Assembly: GCF_963678635.1 (NCBI RefSeq)
Contig: NC_087064.1
Coordinates: forward strand, 19,394,509-19,458,508
Reading direction: 5' to 3'
DNA: 64,000 nucleotides
From: Symsagittifera roscoffensis
Taxonomy: Eukaryota > Xenacoelomorpha > Acoela > Convolutidae
Part shown: positions 10,301 through 20,691 of the stretch, one piece after another
Numbering within the stretch: position 1 is the stretch's first letter
Layout: every line of letters begins with the position of its first letter
The notes under the pieces: generated by a model
Databases searched by the model: none
What the model was told of the DNA's origin: nothing
The model's input: the letters and a program-made list of their open reading frames with translations, nothing else
Made by a program: the position numbers and the translations under genes

Positions 10301-13300
10301 GACCAAGTGTATTCGAAATATACGCATGTGCAATCTAAGCTCAGATCATGGCGGGTTTTGAACCATCTACTTTATAACTGAGACTTCGAAACCCTAGCCA
10401 TTTCACCGCTGCTTTTTAAGTGCTTCTAAACTGCCTAATGCACTGTTTCGTTTTGTGTAAGGGGGACTCATTTTGCTTGTAGACTCTTACGGGTTTCACA
10501 GAAAGTTTCCGAATTGAACACATGTTGAAGATTCTCAGATTGTTTTACGGCTACGGAGTGGAACTCAACTTTCGCTAGACATGCTGTTTAGGACGTCAGT
10601 TACTTGTATGTTTCAGGAATGAGAAGGGGGAGAAGTGGTCGCTGTTGCAAGGTTTCAATATTCAAGTGTCAATAGAGGACACGACCAGTGGATTCCCGAT
10701 GGGTAGTCATATGGCGGAGTTCATGTTCACCGATGATAATCGTGAAGCCAACGGGGGTCCCGATCTCGAAGAAGTGCTCATGTGCTTCCCAGTTGGAACC
10801 GCTGAAACCATTCAGGAGCTCCGACAAGGTTTGTAAAACAATCTAATTTTTCACGAGAAGACTTTTTGAGTTTTCCGTTCTGATAGGCACGGATTGCCAA
10901 AAATAGACAAAAACTACTTTTTTGTTTCGCCGAAAGCTCCGAAATTAAAAATAGAAAATCCGCATGTCATGTTGAGAAACATGAATTAAATTGAAGTTTG
11001 GGTCCATGAAAAATCTTGGGTCCAAGCAGTGTAAAAAGTACCAATTTTTTTGATCATCCTTAAGGGTGGCGGATTCGACTTGAGCTTTTTACAGAGTTGC
11101 CATTCAAAAAAATATCCAAGAAAACGATTCAACAAACTATAAATTTTCATATATTGCATATTAGAGCAATCATGAGTTTTCATGTATGACAATACACAAG
11201 CTGTTTTGTTATGAGCCTACTGTATATAGTCTGTAAAATTTGTGCGACAGGTATGGCGCCATATAGGAATAGTGCATGGCTTGCTTATGTTATCTCGCTG
11301 TTAGTATCTCGCAGTTTTAGTTCGTCATGCCAAAAGATCACATACCATAAATACATGCTGTTCTTAGACTTAGGGTTGGGTCTTAGCAGATTTAGGGTTG
11401 GGTCATACCCTTGATATTTTCACCAATACACTCCAGGTGTCTCGCATTTGGTATTTTTTGACATCCGTTTTTGAAAAAATTCTGAAGGTTATTTTGGTTC
11501 CAGATATTAGTGCTCTTTAGATTGGAGTGATCGTCAAAAGTTAGCAGTTTTTGGTCAAAACTCCTTGGAAAGCAAAATCTTCCTTATTTGTTTTGAGAAT
11601 ACTCAGAAAGACGATTCGACAAAACGGACCCATAAATTTCGCGCCAATATGAATAATTTTTCCGGCATTTGAAAAAGTGACAAAATATATTTGATTAAGC
11701 AAACTTTTTGCCGCCTTTTGTTCTGCAATTTTTATCAGCTAAAAAATACCGATGCTTGTTTGAGTTCAAACTAAAAAGATTTTTTCAGCTCTAACTTCGA
11801 ATAAAGAGACGAAAATTTTCTGCTCGTTGTGGTTTTCTTCAGACAACTTCAACTTTTTAGTTAACAGTTTTTGACCTTTTTTAAAAGTACATATGAATAT
11901 TTTTTTTATAAAATGACAATTCGCAACCAAAGACAACTCCTAGTAAAAAACAATTCGAAGCAACGACGTGCGCGTAGCGCGCCTACCGACGACCATAAAC
12001 CAAACTCCCTATGCTTTTAATAAAGCACAATTTTTCTTGCGAAAAACAGGGTCATTTTAGTGGGAAAGTTTTGACTTTCAATTTAAATCTAAAAATATAT
12101 ATCGAAAATTTTTTTGAAAATCCGCTCTTTGCAAAAATCTTTGATCCGCGCCTCGTTTAGCAGCTTTTGGTAAATCCTCTGCGTTTCTATCAGCACAGAA
12201 ATGGAAAATGATGAACTATTTGCTTCTTTAGCAGCTTTTGGTAAATCCGCTGCGTTTCTATTAACGCAGAAACGGAAAACAAGACTGCTCGTAACATGGC
12301 GAAGTCCTGAAAAATCCGATATGCTTATTCACCCTTTGTGTATGAGGGATTCCACCGGCAAAAAAGCTTCCTTGAACCAATTTGGAACGAGTTCTAAGAC
12401 GGTTTAAATTTTTGCTTACGATTTAATAGCGTAAAATATATCGCGCGTTAATTGTCTCAAATTGCCCAAAATGGCAATCTTTGAATTCCCATAATTTCAC
12501 AAAAATGGTTACAGGTGAAATTCAATTTTAAGCTCAGGACAACAATACCTTTTGAATGATATTTAAAATATTCGGTCAAAAATGGCTAGTTAAAAAGTCG
12601 AAGTTGTCTGAAGAAAAAAAACCCACCCTGAGCACAAATATCCCATTATTTTTGTTACGAAAGTCGGAACAATAATGAATTATTATTCCGACTTTCGATA
12701 CAAAAGTAACGGAATATTTGTGCTCGGGGTAGGTTTTTTTATTCAGAACTTGATACGAGCAGTCTTGTTTGGTGGAATCCCTCATACGCGATGGACCGAA
12801 TGCGCGAAAACAAAAATGAGCCAATCAGATTTCAGTAATCTAAAATTTGGGAGAAAAGTAAATATTTCCAGTGATTGAATATTGTTGATATTGGCGGAAT
12901 ATAAAAACGGCAGAAATATGCAAAATTTTCAAATTGTCACTGTCCGCCGCCAAATTGGAGCAATTTTTATATTTTCAGGGTTTCGTTGTGAAATAAGCAA
13001 AATATTGCCTCATTTAATTCGATTTAATTAAATGGCAATTGCTTCTTTTTAAAAATTCACTTTGGGCTAATTTTGTTTTCGGTCCTTCGCTCACGATTTT
13101 TTTCGCCCATTTGGTCCTTCGCGCATGAGAATAGCCCCCCCCCCCCGTCTTGTTTGTTCCTTTAGCAGCTTTTGGTAAATCCGCTGCGTTTCTATCAATG
13201 CAGAAACGGAAAATAATGAACTATTTGTTCCAGATGACCAAGTGTATTCGTATATACAAATGGTGCCTCTTCCCCCTAATGACGACTTGAAGCCCGTCGA

Positions 13301-14742
13301 CTACCCCGGCAACCCGGTCCAGATATCCAGTCTGCCTGTGAAACACATAGAGCTGCACAACTGCAGACTAATAACAATGGAGAATATCGCCAATGCAAGC
13401 GAAGATGATGAAAGAGCAGTTGTTTTTAAAGACGAGAAAAACTATGTGAGTTCAAAAAAATTTTCTGACTAATCTGCAAAGTGGCCTGATATGACACTTT
13501 TGCTCAAAGTTGAAAAGGTGCTCGACTAAATTTTATTGTAATGGCATTAGTCAAGCATCAAAAAAGATGAAAAACAAGTTCATATGGATGCAAATAGCTA
13601 TTAGAAGGTCTCAAAAAGAAACCTGCTGCTCAATATATATTTTAAGACTTTTAACTAAGCCATCAAGCCGAAAAGTTATTTATTGTCCCATTTTTAAAGT
13701 TAGTCGAACTTGATTTTTTGGCATAAATTTGTAAAAAATACGGCTCTTCCTCCTCCCCCCCCCCCCCCCCCTTACCAGAAAGGAAAAGAGCCAGAAAGAC
13801 ATGTTGAAAATGCGGGCTCTTTTGCCTTTTCCTACGTTTTTATCTTGCAAGCAACATCACTTTTTTGATTGAAAGAAAGAATTAGTCTAGAATATACCAT
13901 ATCAATTACGAGCGTTTCGCTTCCGTTATTAATTTTTAATACATGCAAACCGGGGCGGACCTTTTCTCGTGGGGGGGGGGGGAGGGGTCGGATTTATTTT
14001 AGAAAACAGAAATTAGAAAATTTTGTCAACCTTTTTTATGGTCAACCAAACTGATTTTCCGAGCGCTCTCGAATCACCATAAAAACCTATTTTGACCAAA
14101 CTTTCTGCGTCGCAGGCCAATTTTTTCAGGCAATCTTTCTGTGTTTCTTACTTTGAAAAACGTGCAAACATTTTCTAAATTTTCTAAGTTTTTGCGGAGG
14201 CAAAATTTGTGTTGTGAGACTCAAATCTACATCAGTTTGTATCATAAAAGTTATATTGATTTCTTAAAACTTAGCATGTTAAGATGAGAGCAGTCGGAAC
14301 AATCTGTTTATCGTCTAAAATTGAAAGAAAATGCAAACATGCAACTTTTTACAAAATTTTTCTTCAGTATCATTGGAAAAAGATGACGATCGTGCTCTCT
14401 GTTGTGATCTCGCTTCTTGCTCTCATACTGTTTGCTTGGGGTATATACAACTATTCTTCGCAACTGAAGCCAAGTTTTGTGAAGTCTGATTATTCTAACG
14501 AAGTTGCTGATGTCAAAGAAGCAGACTGCGAAGTTCAACTGATGGCAATAAATCAGGCTGCGAAGTCAGGTGATAACTTGAGGATGAGCGAGCAGGACTC
14601 AAATAAGAGTGCGCGAGAAGACAGCTTCGTACATACAAACATGTACATACAAACAAATCCTCATCAGGCTTGTTCATCTGATGAATTGCAAATACAAATG
14701 CAATCAGAGCCCGTCGCTTGTTTTTATTCATGTTTCAAATAA
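7210..14742 (+). CDS. Single-pass membrane protein gene, 3' part (unrecognised)
   Basis: Four exons join in phase: 7210-7342, one copy of the 212-bp exon (7682-7893 or 10617-10828), 13234-13445 and 14368-14742. They give about 309 residues and a stop; the 5' end is missing. I do not recognise the family. The first about 185 residues are mixed, moderately acidic and look like a folded domain. They include short blocks such as VFIDEVENRLCINGLIP and PVKHIELHNCRLITMEN, and one possible N-glycosylation site (NAS). The last exon opens with HWKKM, then about 21 hydrophobic residues, then a polar tail of about 97 residues rich in Gln, Ser and Asp. The basic residues before the membrane segment leave orientation open. 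All junctions are GT-AG. The duplicated middle exon is described separately. Confidence 0.72.
7682..7893 (+). CDS. Membrane-protein gene, 212-bp exon, first copy
   Basis: Bounded by acceptor TTTCAG (ends 7681) and donor GTTTGT (starts 7894). It encodes about 70 residues including QGFNIQVSIEDTTSG and EVLMCFPVGTAETIQEL. The start is in phase with the exon before and the end (CAA G) in phase with exon 13234-13445. Since 212 is not a multiple of three, using both copies of this exon would shift the frame, so a normal message can hold only one. Confidence 0.75.
9222..9830. repeat. Nested MITE-like repeats in the intron (copy 1; copy 2 at 12157-12765)
   Basis: A word of about 60 bp beginning TTTAGCAGCTTTTGG occurs at about 9221 and 9293 and again at about 10225. 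Sequence from about 9346 (ACAAGACTGCTCG) to 9830 (CGAGCAGTCTTGT) is bounded by inverted ends. Inside, 9640-9700 is the inverse of about 8880-8945, and about 9690-9805 can fold on itself (GAAAGTCGG facing CCGACTTTC). Related sequence occurs at about 23270-23775, 58850-59290 and 59870-60325, so this is a dispersed DNA-element family. The small open frames here are not genes. Confidence 0.55.
9837..10211. mobile_element. MITE with 10-bp target duplication (copy in unit 1)
   Basis: A 375-bp element. The left end is GTGGAATCCCTCAT followed by GCGATGGACC; the right end is the inverse form, GGTCCTTCGCGCATGAGAATAG with a C run. It is flanked on both sides by GTCTTGTTTG (9827-9836 and 10212-10221). 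It has no coding capacity. A 9-10-bp target duplication points to a Mutator-like (MULE) or similar transposase supplied in trans. It inserted into the right edge of an older repeat. Confidence 0.75.
10617..10828 (+). CDS. Membrane-protein gene, 212-bp exon, second copy
   Basis: An apparently identical copy of 7682-7893, shifted by exactly 2,935 bases, with the same acceptor and donor. Either copy alone fits the reading frame and both together do not. It is part of the tandem duplication 10316-13250. Confidence 0.75.
12772..13146. mobile_element. MITE with 10-bp target duplication (copy in unit 2)
   Basis: The same element as 9837-10211, carried along by the tandem duplication, with target duplications at 12762-12771 and 13147-13156. 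It is therefore not an independent insertion. Confidence 0.75.
13234..13445 (+). CDS. Membrane-protein gene, penultimate exon
   Basis: 212 bp between acceptor GTTCCAG (ends 13233) and donor GTGAGT (starts 13446). It begins with AT, which completes a GAT codon after the previous exon, and ends at a codon boundary. It encodes about 71 residues with PLPPNDDLKPVDYPGNPVQ and an NAS sequon. Its first 17 bases lie inside the tandem repeat unit, so the same acceptor plus 17 bases also stands at the end of the first unit (10299-10315), followed there by intron sequence. Confidence 0.75.
13446..14367 (+). other. Last intron of the membrane-protein gene
   Basis: Donor GTGAGT and acceptor TTCTTCAG. The intron contains a C run near 13757 and, at about 13951, the start of a GC-rich repeat (CGGGGCGGACC then a long G run) resembling the left end of the hAT-type MITEs at 20529 and 47441. 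No right end of that element was seen. Small open frames are not supported as genes. Confidence 0.6.
14368..14742 (+). CDS. Membrane-protein gene, last exon with transmembrane segment and tail
   Basis: Acceptor TTCTTCAG ends at 14367. The exon encodes 124 residues and stop TAA at 14740-14742. Residues about 7-27 of the exon are strongly hydrophobic (TIVLSVVISLLALILFAWG), a single membrane span. The tail has several Gln/Asn/Ser-rich stretches, a short repeated NMYIQTNP-like piece and a Cys pair near the end (ACFYSC). A cytoplasmic tail is plausible, but the HWKK residues before the span complicate the topology. Confidence 0.75.
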   Translation, partial: YHWKKMTIVLSVVISLLALILFAWGIYNYSSQLKPSFVKSDYSNEVADVKEADCEVQLMAINQAAKSGDNLRMSEQDSNKSAREDSFVHTNMYIQTNPHQACSSDELQIQMQSEPVACFYSCFK

Positions 14743-14743
14743 A
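14738..14743 (+). terminator. Polyadenylation signal overlapping the stop codon
   Basis: AATAAA spans the stop codon TAA (14740-14742) of the membrane-protein gene. If used, the 3' untranslated region would be only about 15-30 bases. No transcript evidence is available here. Confidence 0.45.
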
Positions 14744-15164
14744 TGCACTTTTGCACAAATTTTGTACGCTAAAAAATTTTAAATTAGCTTAAAATTCTTA
14801 TGAAAAAAGAGGTATCATTGGGGGGGGGATATTTAACATGATCCCCCAAAAATATTGGCGTCTTATGCACTAAACGACCCAAAATCAGCATTTCTTGAAC
14901 TCAAAATAAAATGGTTGAATCTGATTGGCTAATCATATACTCAAATTCAATCAACATGGTCCTGCATTTCAATTAAAAATCCAAGCAGATAAAATTTATG
15001 GCCGAAACAACCAAAATTAAAAAACTTTTCTTCTGCTGAAGCCATTTTCCCAAGTTACTTGAAAAAAAAAATCAGACAAAGTTTAAAATTTTGGTAATTT
15101 CGGCTAATATTTTTTATCGGCTGAAAGTTTTGATTGAATTGCCTGAAAATGTTGCTTGAATTTG

Positions 15165-15570
15165 GTGGCGTCCCTCATGCTTGAAGGACTGAATGCTTGA
15201 AATTAATTTTAGATTGCTTTCAGCTAATCCGAATTGAATATTCAAAATCTCAAAGTAAATCACGAAAATCTCCAAGAAAGAAAATAAATCCAGGCCATTA
15301 GTGGTAATATTGACCGATTAGATAATAAGCAGATGAGTTTTCAAGACTAAAAATTCTTTGTGATTTTGACTTCATTAATCTTGATGAAACCCGCAATTTG
15401 TAACCCGCAATTTGTAACATTTTTGATTATTTTCCACTGATTTAATACATTTTCTGTTAATATTGACTTCGATTTTGTGAGAAAGGCATTTAGCCAATAG
15501 AAACGCTGAGCGATTTTGATTGGTTGAAATTTTTCAAGCATTCGGTTCTTCAAGCATGAGAACCCTCCCC
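15165..15570. mobile_element. MITE with 10-bp target duplication, independent copy
   Basis: A 406-bp element of the same family as 9837-10211. The left end is GTGGCGTCCCTCATGCTTGA, then AGGACTGAATGCTTGAAA. The right end is its inverse (TTTCAAGCATTCGG, then CTTCAAGCATGAGAACCCTC). It is flanked by CTTGAATTTG at 15155-15164 and 15571-15580. With the other copy this gives two independent insertions, each with a 10-bp duplication. Confidence 0.78.
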
Positions 15571-16589
15571 CTTGAATTTGAATGGTTTATATTAGCCAGT
15601 CAGATTTGACTGCATAAGTTTTAATTCAAGATATAAAAATTTTGATTTTGGGCCGTTAAGTGCAAATGACCCGAAAAAAGTTACAGAGAGGGCTGTAAGA
15701 TAAACATTGTAGATATACTGCGCTAATTTAATTTATCCAGATTTAGTGATCAAAATCTGAAACTGAAAAGCAGGTTTCAGATAAAAAGCAATCAACAAAG
15801 AGATTTGCCGTAGAATTCGGCCAAAATTGAGAAACTTACAAGTGTGAGTTTCAAAAAATTCAAAATATTATCAAAACTATTTATCACTATTTACAGTCAC
15901 TATTTTTGAAATTTGGTCACCCTGGCAAACACAGTCATAGTCACTATTTCTCTCTCAAACAATTGGTCACCCTGAAGGGACCGGACGTTGGTTAGAACCT
16001 TACAAAAACATGCGTGCGTTCAGTTATGAGAACATAGATTGCCATTTTTTTTGATAATATGTCATCAGTCTCTTGGAACTAATTTACTTAATTAAGACAT
16101 CCGATGAGTCACAACGAACCTAATTTCATGTTGGAAAACTATCGGGCTCAAAATTTTTGAAGACAATCTTGATATAAAGACATTAAACCCATGCAATTCT
16201 TAACAGCAGTCGAACATTCTGTCTATCATTTCCATTTTTTACAAAGCGTTGTGTAGTATATTGATTTCAAAATATTATAGTAATAATTGAACTATTTTTG
16301 TATAATCTATTTTAAAAAAAATTTTTGAGCTGTTTCTTCACTTTTTGTATCAGTGTGACTTCATCATATGCAAAAGCGTCAGCTTTGTAACAAATAGTAA
16401 TTGTTTAAACTGCATTTCTTAGTATTGTCTAATTTGATAGTCGTCCAACTATAAACACCTGAAATCAAAAAAACTCAGATTTATCGGCCAAATTAGCAAT
16501 TTCTACGATTATTGCAAACCAACAATTTTTTTATCAAAAAAGATCACAAATGAATTGTTTTCTACATTTCTACAAGTTACTGGCTTAAA

Positions 16590-17560
16590 AACCCAATTTT
16601 TTGTTATAAATTTAATTTTTTTAGACTGAAATTATAGTTCTGAAACTTGAAATTATAGCTGCTGAGGTTAGATTTTTTCATGAAAGCTGTCGATTGGCTT
16701 TAGTAAACATAATCTATAATTTATCCAGCAAAAAAAAGAAAAAGTATTCTTTTGATGCCTTAAAGCTAGTTTTTGAAATCTGAAACCAAAAACCTCAAGC
16801 TCACTCAAACTCTGTTCGTAAACAGAAAAAATTGATAGCTGGTCTAGTGTAATGTAGACTTATAAACTAAATTATAACTTAAAAACAAAAAATTTGCTCA
16901 AAAAAGCCTAAGTTTCTGGGGCTGAAACTATGATTTCTGTAACTGAAACTATAGTATGTTTACTAAAATTTAGAGTGTTGAAACTAAACATTGAGATTGG
17001 GACTTCTAATATATAAGCAAAAACTGCCGAAACGATACATTTTTAAGACCAAAAACCTAGTTTTAATGGGCTGAAACTGTAAGTTTGAAAGCTCAAACTA
17101 ACACCATTTGGAAGTTTTTTGAATAAAAAGAATTGTGAAGGAATTGAGGACTTCTAATTTTACATATATTTTTCAAAATTTAGACGTAAAACGCAAAGTT
17201 TATGTGTCTGAAACCAAAAATAGTTTCAACCTCAAGGAATCAAGTTTTAAAATTAGTTACTTGGATTGTACCACCGTTTGTTTTCTCTTAAAAGTCATAA
17301 TTCGGCGTTCGGAGATCAATATTTGATCAAAAGTTCAATTTTTGTGTTCTGAAACCTAAAAATACCAACATCTTACCATTTAATACAAAATGTTTTGCTC
17401 ATGGAACCTAGGTTTGAGTTCACTAGTTGCCGTTTACTGTTTTATCTAAATCCATTAGCAAAAACTTATTTATTTGACCGAAAACTATCCTATTTTTCTG
17501 AAATGTTTGAACTTATAACTGAAACCTAGACTGAAACCTAATACTTTGAGTCTGAAACTA
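16590..17560. repeat. Degenerate CTGAAAC-rich array
   Basis: Variants of CTGAAACT/CTGAAACC recur many times across about 1 kb, with AT-rich spacers of irregular length. No constant period was found by eye. It may be an old minisatellite or low-complexity DNA. Confidence 0.4.
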
Positions 17561-20528
17561 AAATTTGGTGTTTGGTGCTATGTGGTTGACGTTATTGTAT
17601 ATTTTTAATGTGTTATTTTGATCATCATTTGCTGTATAACAAAATTTATAATAAAAACAATGATTTATCGTTACTAATGATTGACTTAATTTGAATTTAT
17701 GTTAGGGTAGATTGATTTAAACAAACTTTATCGAAATTCGATGCTCACCCTGGACAAATGATGAAGGGTTTGGATATATCACGGCAGAAGAGAAAGGTTG
17801 GGTAAATATGTGATGAAGGAATCCATGTATCATACAATTAAGGGTACTCTTCGATTATATATAGGACCTCTTAATCCCTTTCAAAAAAAAGTAAGATAAT
17901 TTAAAAAATTTTGGAGCACTTTAGATTTAAAAAAATAATGATGCTAAGTTCAACTTAAAATTTTGGCACCTATTTGTCGGGTTGAATGAGTTACAAGACA
18001 AAAAAAGTATATTCTACTGGCCTACGTAGGCAGAGAACAATTCCTTCAGAAAAAATATAAATATTTTTGTAATAATAGTTATCGATTGTTTCATGAGCTA
18101 ATGTCAGTCAGAAAGCTGTATAATATTTCCTCGAGATAGAGGAATATCGTGGACGTGTGTTAGCGTAGGGATACTTTTCGCCTGAGCCCTTCCAGGAATG
18201 TCTCTCAAGTAGAAAACAATTTTTGTGATTCTGAGGAAAGAAACCCATTTTCTCACAAGTAAGTAACGAACACAAATACTCATAGATCCTATCACCAAGA
18301 AGTTTTCGAATTTAAAAGCTGTTTCGAGTTTGTTGGAACAACGTGTTTCATTAGAAGTAGTTCTCTGCTGCGGTCGCACCAGTTTTACTAGGCGCTTCGT
18401 GCTGGTTGATTGCTTAGTAACCTAGTTTAAGCTACAAGTCTCACTTAAGAGCATGAACTTTTTTGACAAAATTTATAGTATAATCAACCGTTAGAAAAAA
18501 GTATGAATTTGTTTAATGGATAGTTAAAATTGACTGATGTAAAATTTTAATGAAATACTTTGTTTAGTACCAACAGAGACGGGGTCAATAGCTAGTTTTT
18601 ACATTTAAACTAAATAATTTTTTGCCTGTTGTCCGCGTCAAGACTGCTGATTGATTTGTTCAGCTAATGTCTTTCAAAGTGTTTCCAGAACGTGCAAAAA
18701 CTCTAAAACATTACCTTATTATTTTTATGAAAACAACGAAGCAAAAAGAAAGAAAAAAAAGAATCCCGGAAAGTGTTACTTTGACTGAGTGAGTGGAAAT
18801 GAGAATGGGAAAAAAGTATGATGATTTTGGGCTGGTCCAACTTCCATGCGAAAATTCTTCAAAGTACTTTTGTCTAATACTAATCTTCGCAGACTTTGTT
18901 TCATCGGATATCTGTTTTATCTTCCGGTCTTTGGGAACTGCAGCATTTTTGTTTTCTGTGTTTCTTTACTTATTAAATAGCCTTTTTTCATTCAATCTTT
19001 TATTTGCAGGTTTTCTATTTCGCTGAATTTTTGGTTAGGTTGCAAAAGGACCAGGTGCTTATAGCTTTTTGTCTGTTTTTCAAAGCAGGGTTTTTAACCG
19101 GTCATCCTGTATAGCAACAATCTTTGTTTTCGATATCCGACAAAATAGTGCGTACAAAAAATTGGATATTTTTAAGGAATCCAATTTTGAAAGATTTACC
19201 AAAATCGGACTACAATACAAAGGGTTGACATTTTGAAGTGGAAAAGAGTCCACTCTGACCTTAAATAAACAATTAAAACAATTTTTTGTACTACCTGCCC
19301 GTGTACTTCCTTTTCGTGTACTACAATCAGTAAGTGTTGGCGCCAAAGGCCCCTTTAGAAAAGTTAAAAAATTAATAACCGAAAGCAAAATAACCTAGAT
19401 TTATTGTTCGACCAAGTTAGCAATTTTCTTATGATTATTGCGAACACCTTTAAAATTACAAAAAAAAGATCACAGGTGAGTTTTTATTCATATTCGAGCT
19501 TCAGGCAACATAATCTTTCAGATGGTATAACAAATTTTCGTCGAAACTGCTTGGCTTGAAAATTGAAAAAATGGCTGAAAAAAAAACACCATAGGCAATA
19601 ATTTCAACAGAATTTTCTTCAAAACTTTTTTTATAATAAGATCATTGTTCAATTTGAGAGTGACTCTTTTCTCTGAAAATTTGAAATCTGAAATAAATGT
19701 AAATTTTTTATTGATTTTTCATCAATGTTGAAATGAACGTAGTGACAAGAGTCATAGTAGAATCTGAAATTTTTTTTGAATAATTCGACAAAATTTGCTT
19801 CCAAAGAAAAATCAAACACCATCGGAGCCGAATTCTCAGGACAATCCCAGATAGTATTTGAAATTAGTCAACATCCAAAAAAATGCAGCCCAGAAAATAG
19901 GAGAACCGAAACAGTTAACATAATTGGCTATGCTAAAATGGAGTTTCATTTTGAAATCGGAAGTTCTCATGAATTCGAAAAAAATTACCTACAGACAATT
20001 TTGAAACTTTTTGAACCGAAGACTGATACATGATAGACCTCTGGAAAAACTCGTTGTATACTAATCATTTGGGTTTTCGGTTCAGAAAAATTGAAACATG
20101 CATGTAATTTTTACAATGAAACTGCAGGCCGTATATCTTTGCAGAAAAAAACAAAGAAGAAAAGACAAAAAGTTGAGAAATCAAACAATTTCCAGATTAC
20201 ATATGTAACATTTTACAAATAACATTTTTTTGCCGTGTGAAGCTTCATCAAAAAAGTTCTAAAAGCTTAAATTTACCGAAGATTCCGAAAAAGAAATATT
20301 GCACATTTATTAGCGAACATAACAGTGAATTTTTGTCTCCAAATTATCTAAACCATCATCAAAACCCAAAAATTTAAATTAAAAACTGCTCGTTTTGAAA
20401 GGCAAGGTCGCAAAAAACCGCACCACAATTGGAACCAAAAGTTTGCGAAAACAATTCATTTACTTTCCACCGTATGTTTCCAAGTTTAACCGTTTTTTTT
20501 TTTTTTTTGAAAATTTCATGAATTGAAA

Positions 20529-20691
20529 CAGGGGCGGATTTAGGGGGGGGGGGGGGCGTACGCCCCTTCCACTCAGGGATTCGGTCCCCCCTTTGGTACT
20601 TTTTAAGAAATCCATTTTTTGCCGACCGACCCTAAAATTTTTCAAAAGAACCCCCCACCTCCCCCTCGAAAAAATCCGAGATCCGCCCCTG
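20529..20691. mobile_element. hAT-type MITE (163 bp) with 8-bp target duplication
   Basis: The terminal inverted repeats are CAGGGGCGGAT and ATCCGCCCCTG, the widespread hAT-like end. The flanks are AATTGAAA at 20521-20528 and 20692-20699, a perfect 8-bp duplication as expected for hAT. The inside has long G runs and no coding capacity. Confidence 0.85.

Larger units (their letters stand above)
7381..10315 (+). repeat. Tandem duplication unit 1 (2,935 bp)
   Basis: This segment repeats head to tail as 10316-13250. Six open frames and all landmarks checked are shifted by exactly 2,935, and even the 12-base C run near 10200 has the same length in both units. The unit starts in the intron after exon 7210-7342, includes the 212-bp exon, the following intron with nested MITEs, and the first 17 bases of exon 13234-13445. 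Only a base or so is shared at the junction (TTCG then AAATATACGC). Near-identity means either a very recent duplication or an assembly error. Confidence 0.95.
10316..13250 (+). repeat. Tandem duplication unit 2 (2,935 bp)
   Basis: The second head-to-tail unit; see 7381-10315. Only this unit is followed by the full exon 13234-13445, so a message using the second 212-bp exon would need no splice across the duplication junction. Confidence 0.95.
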
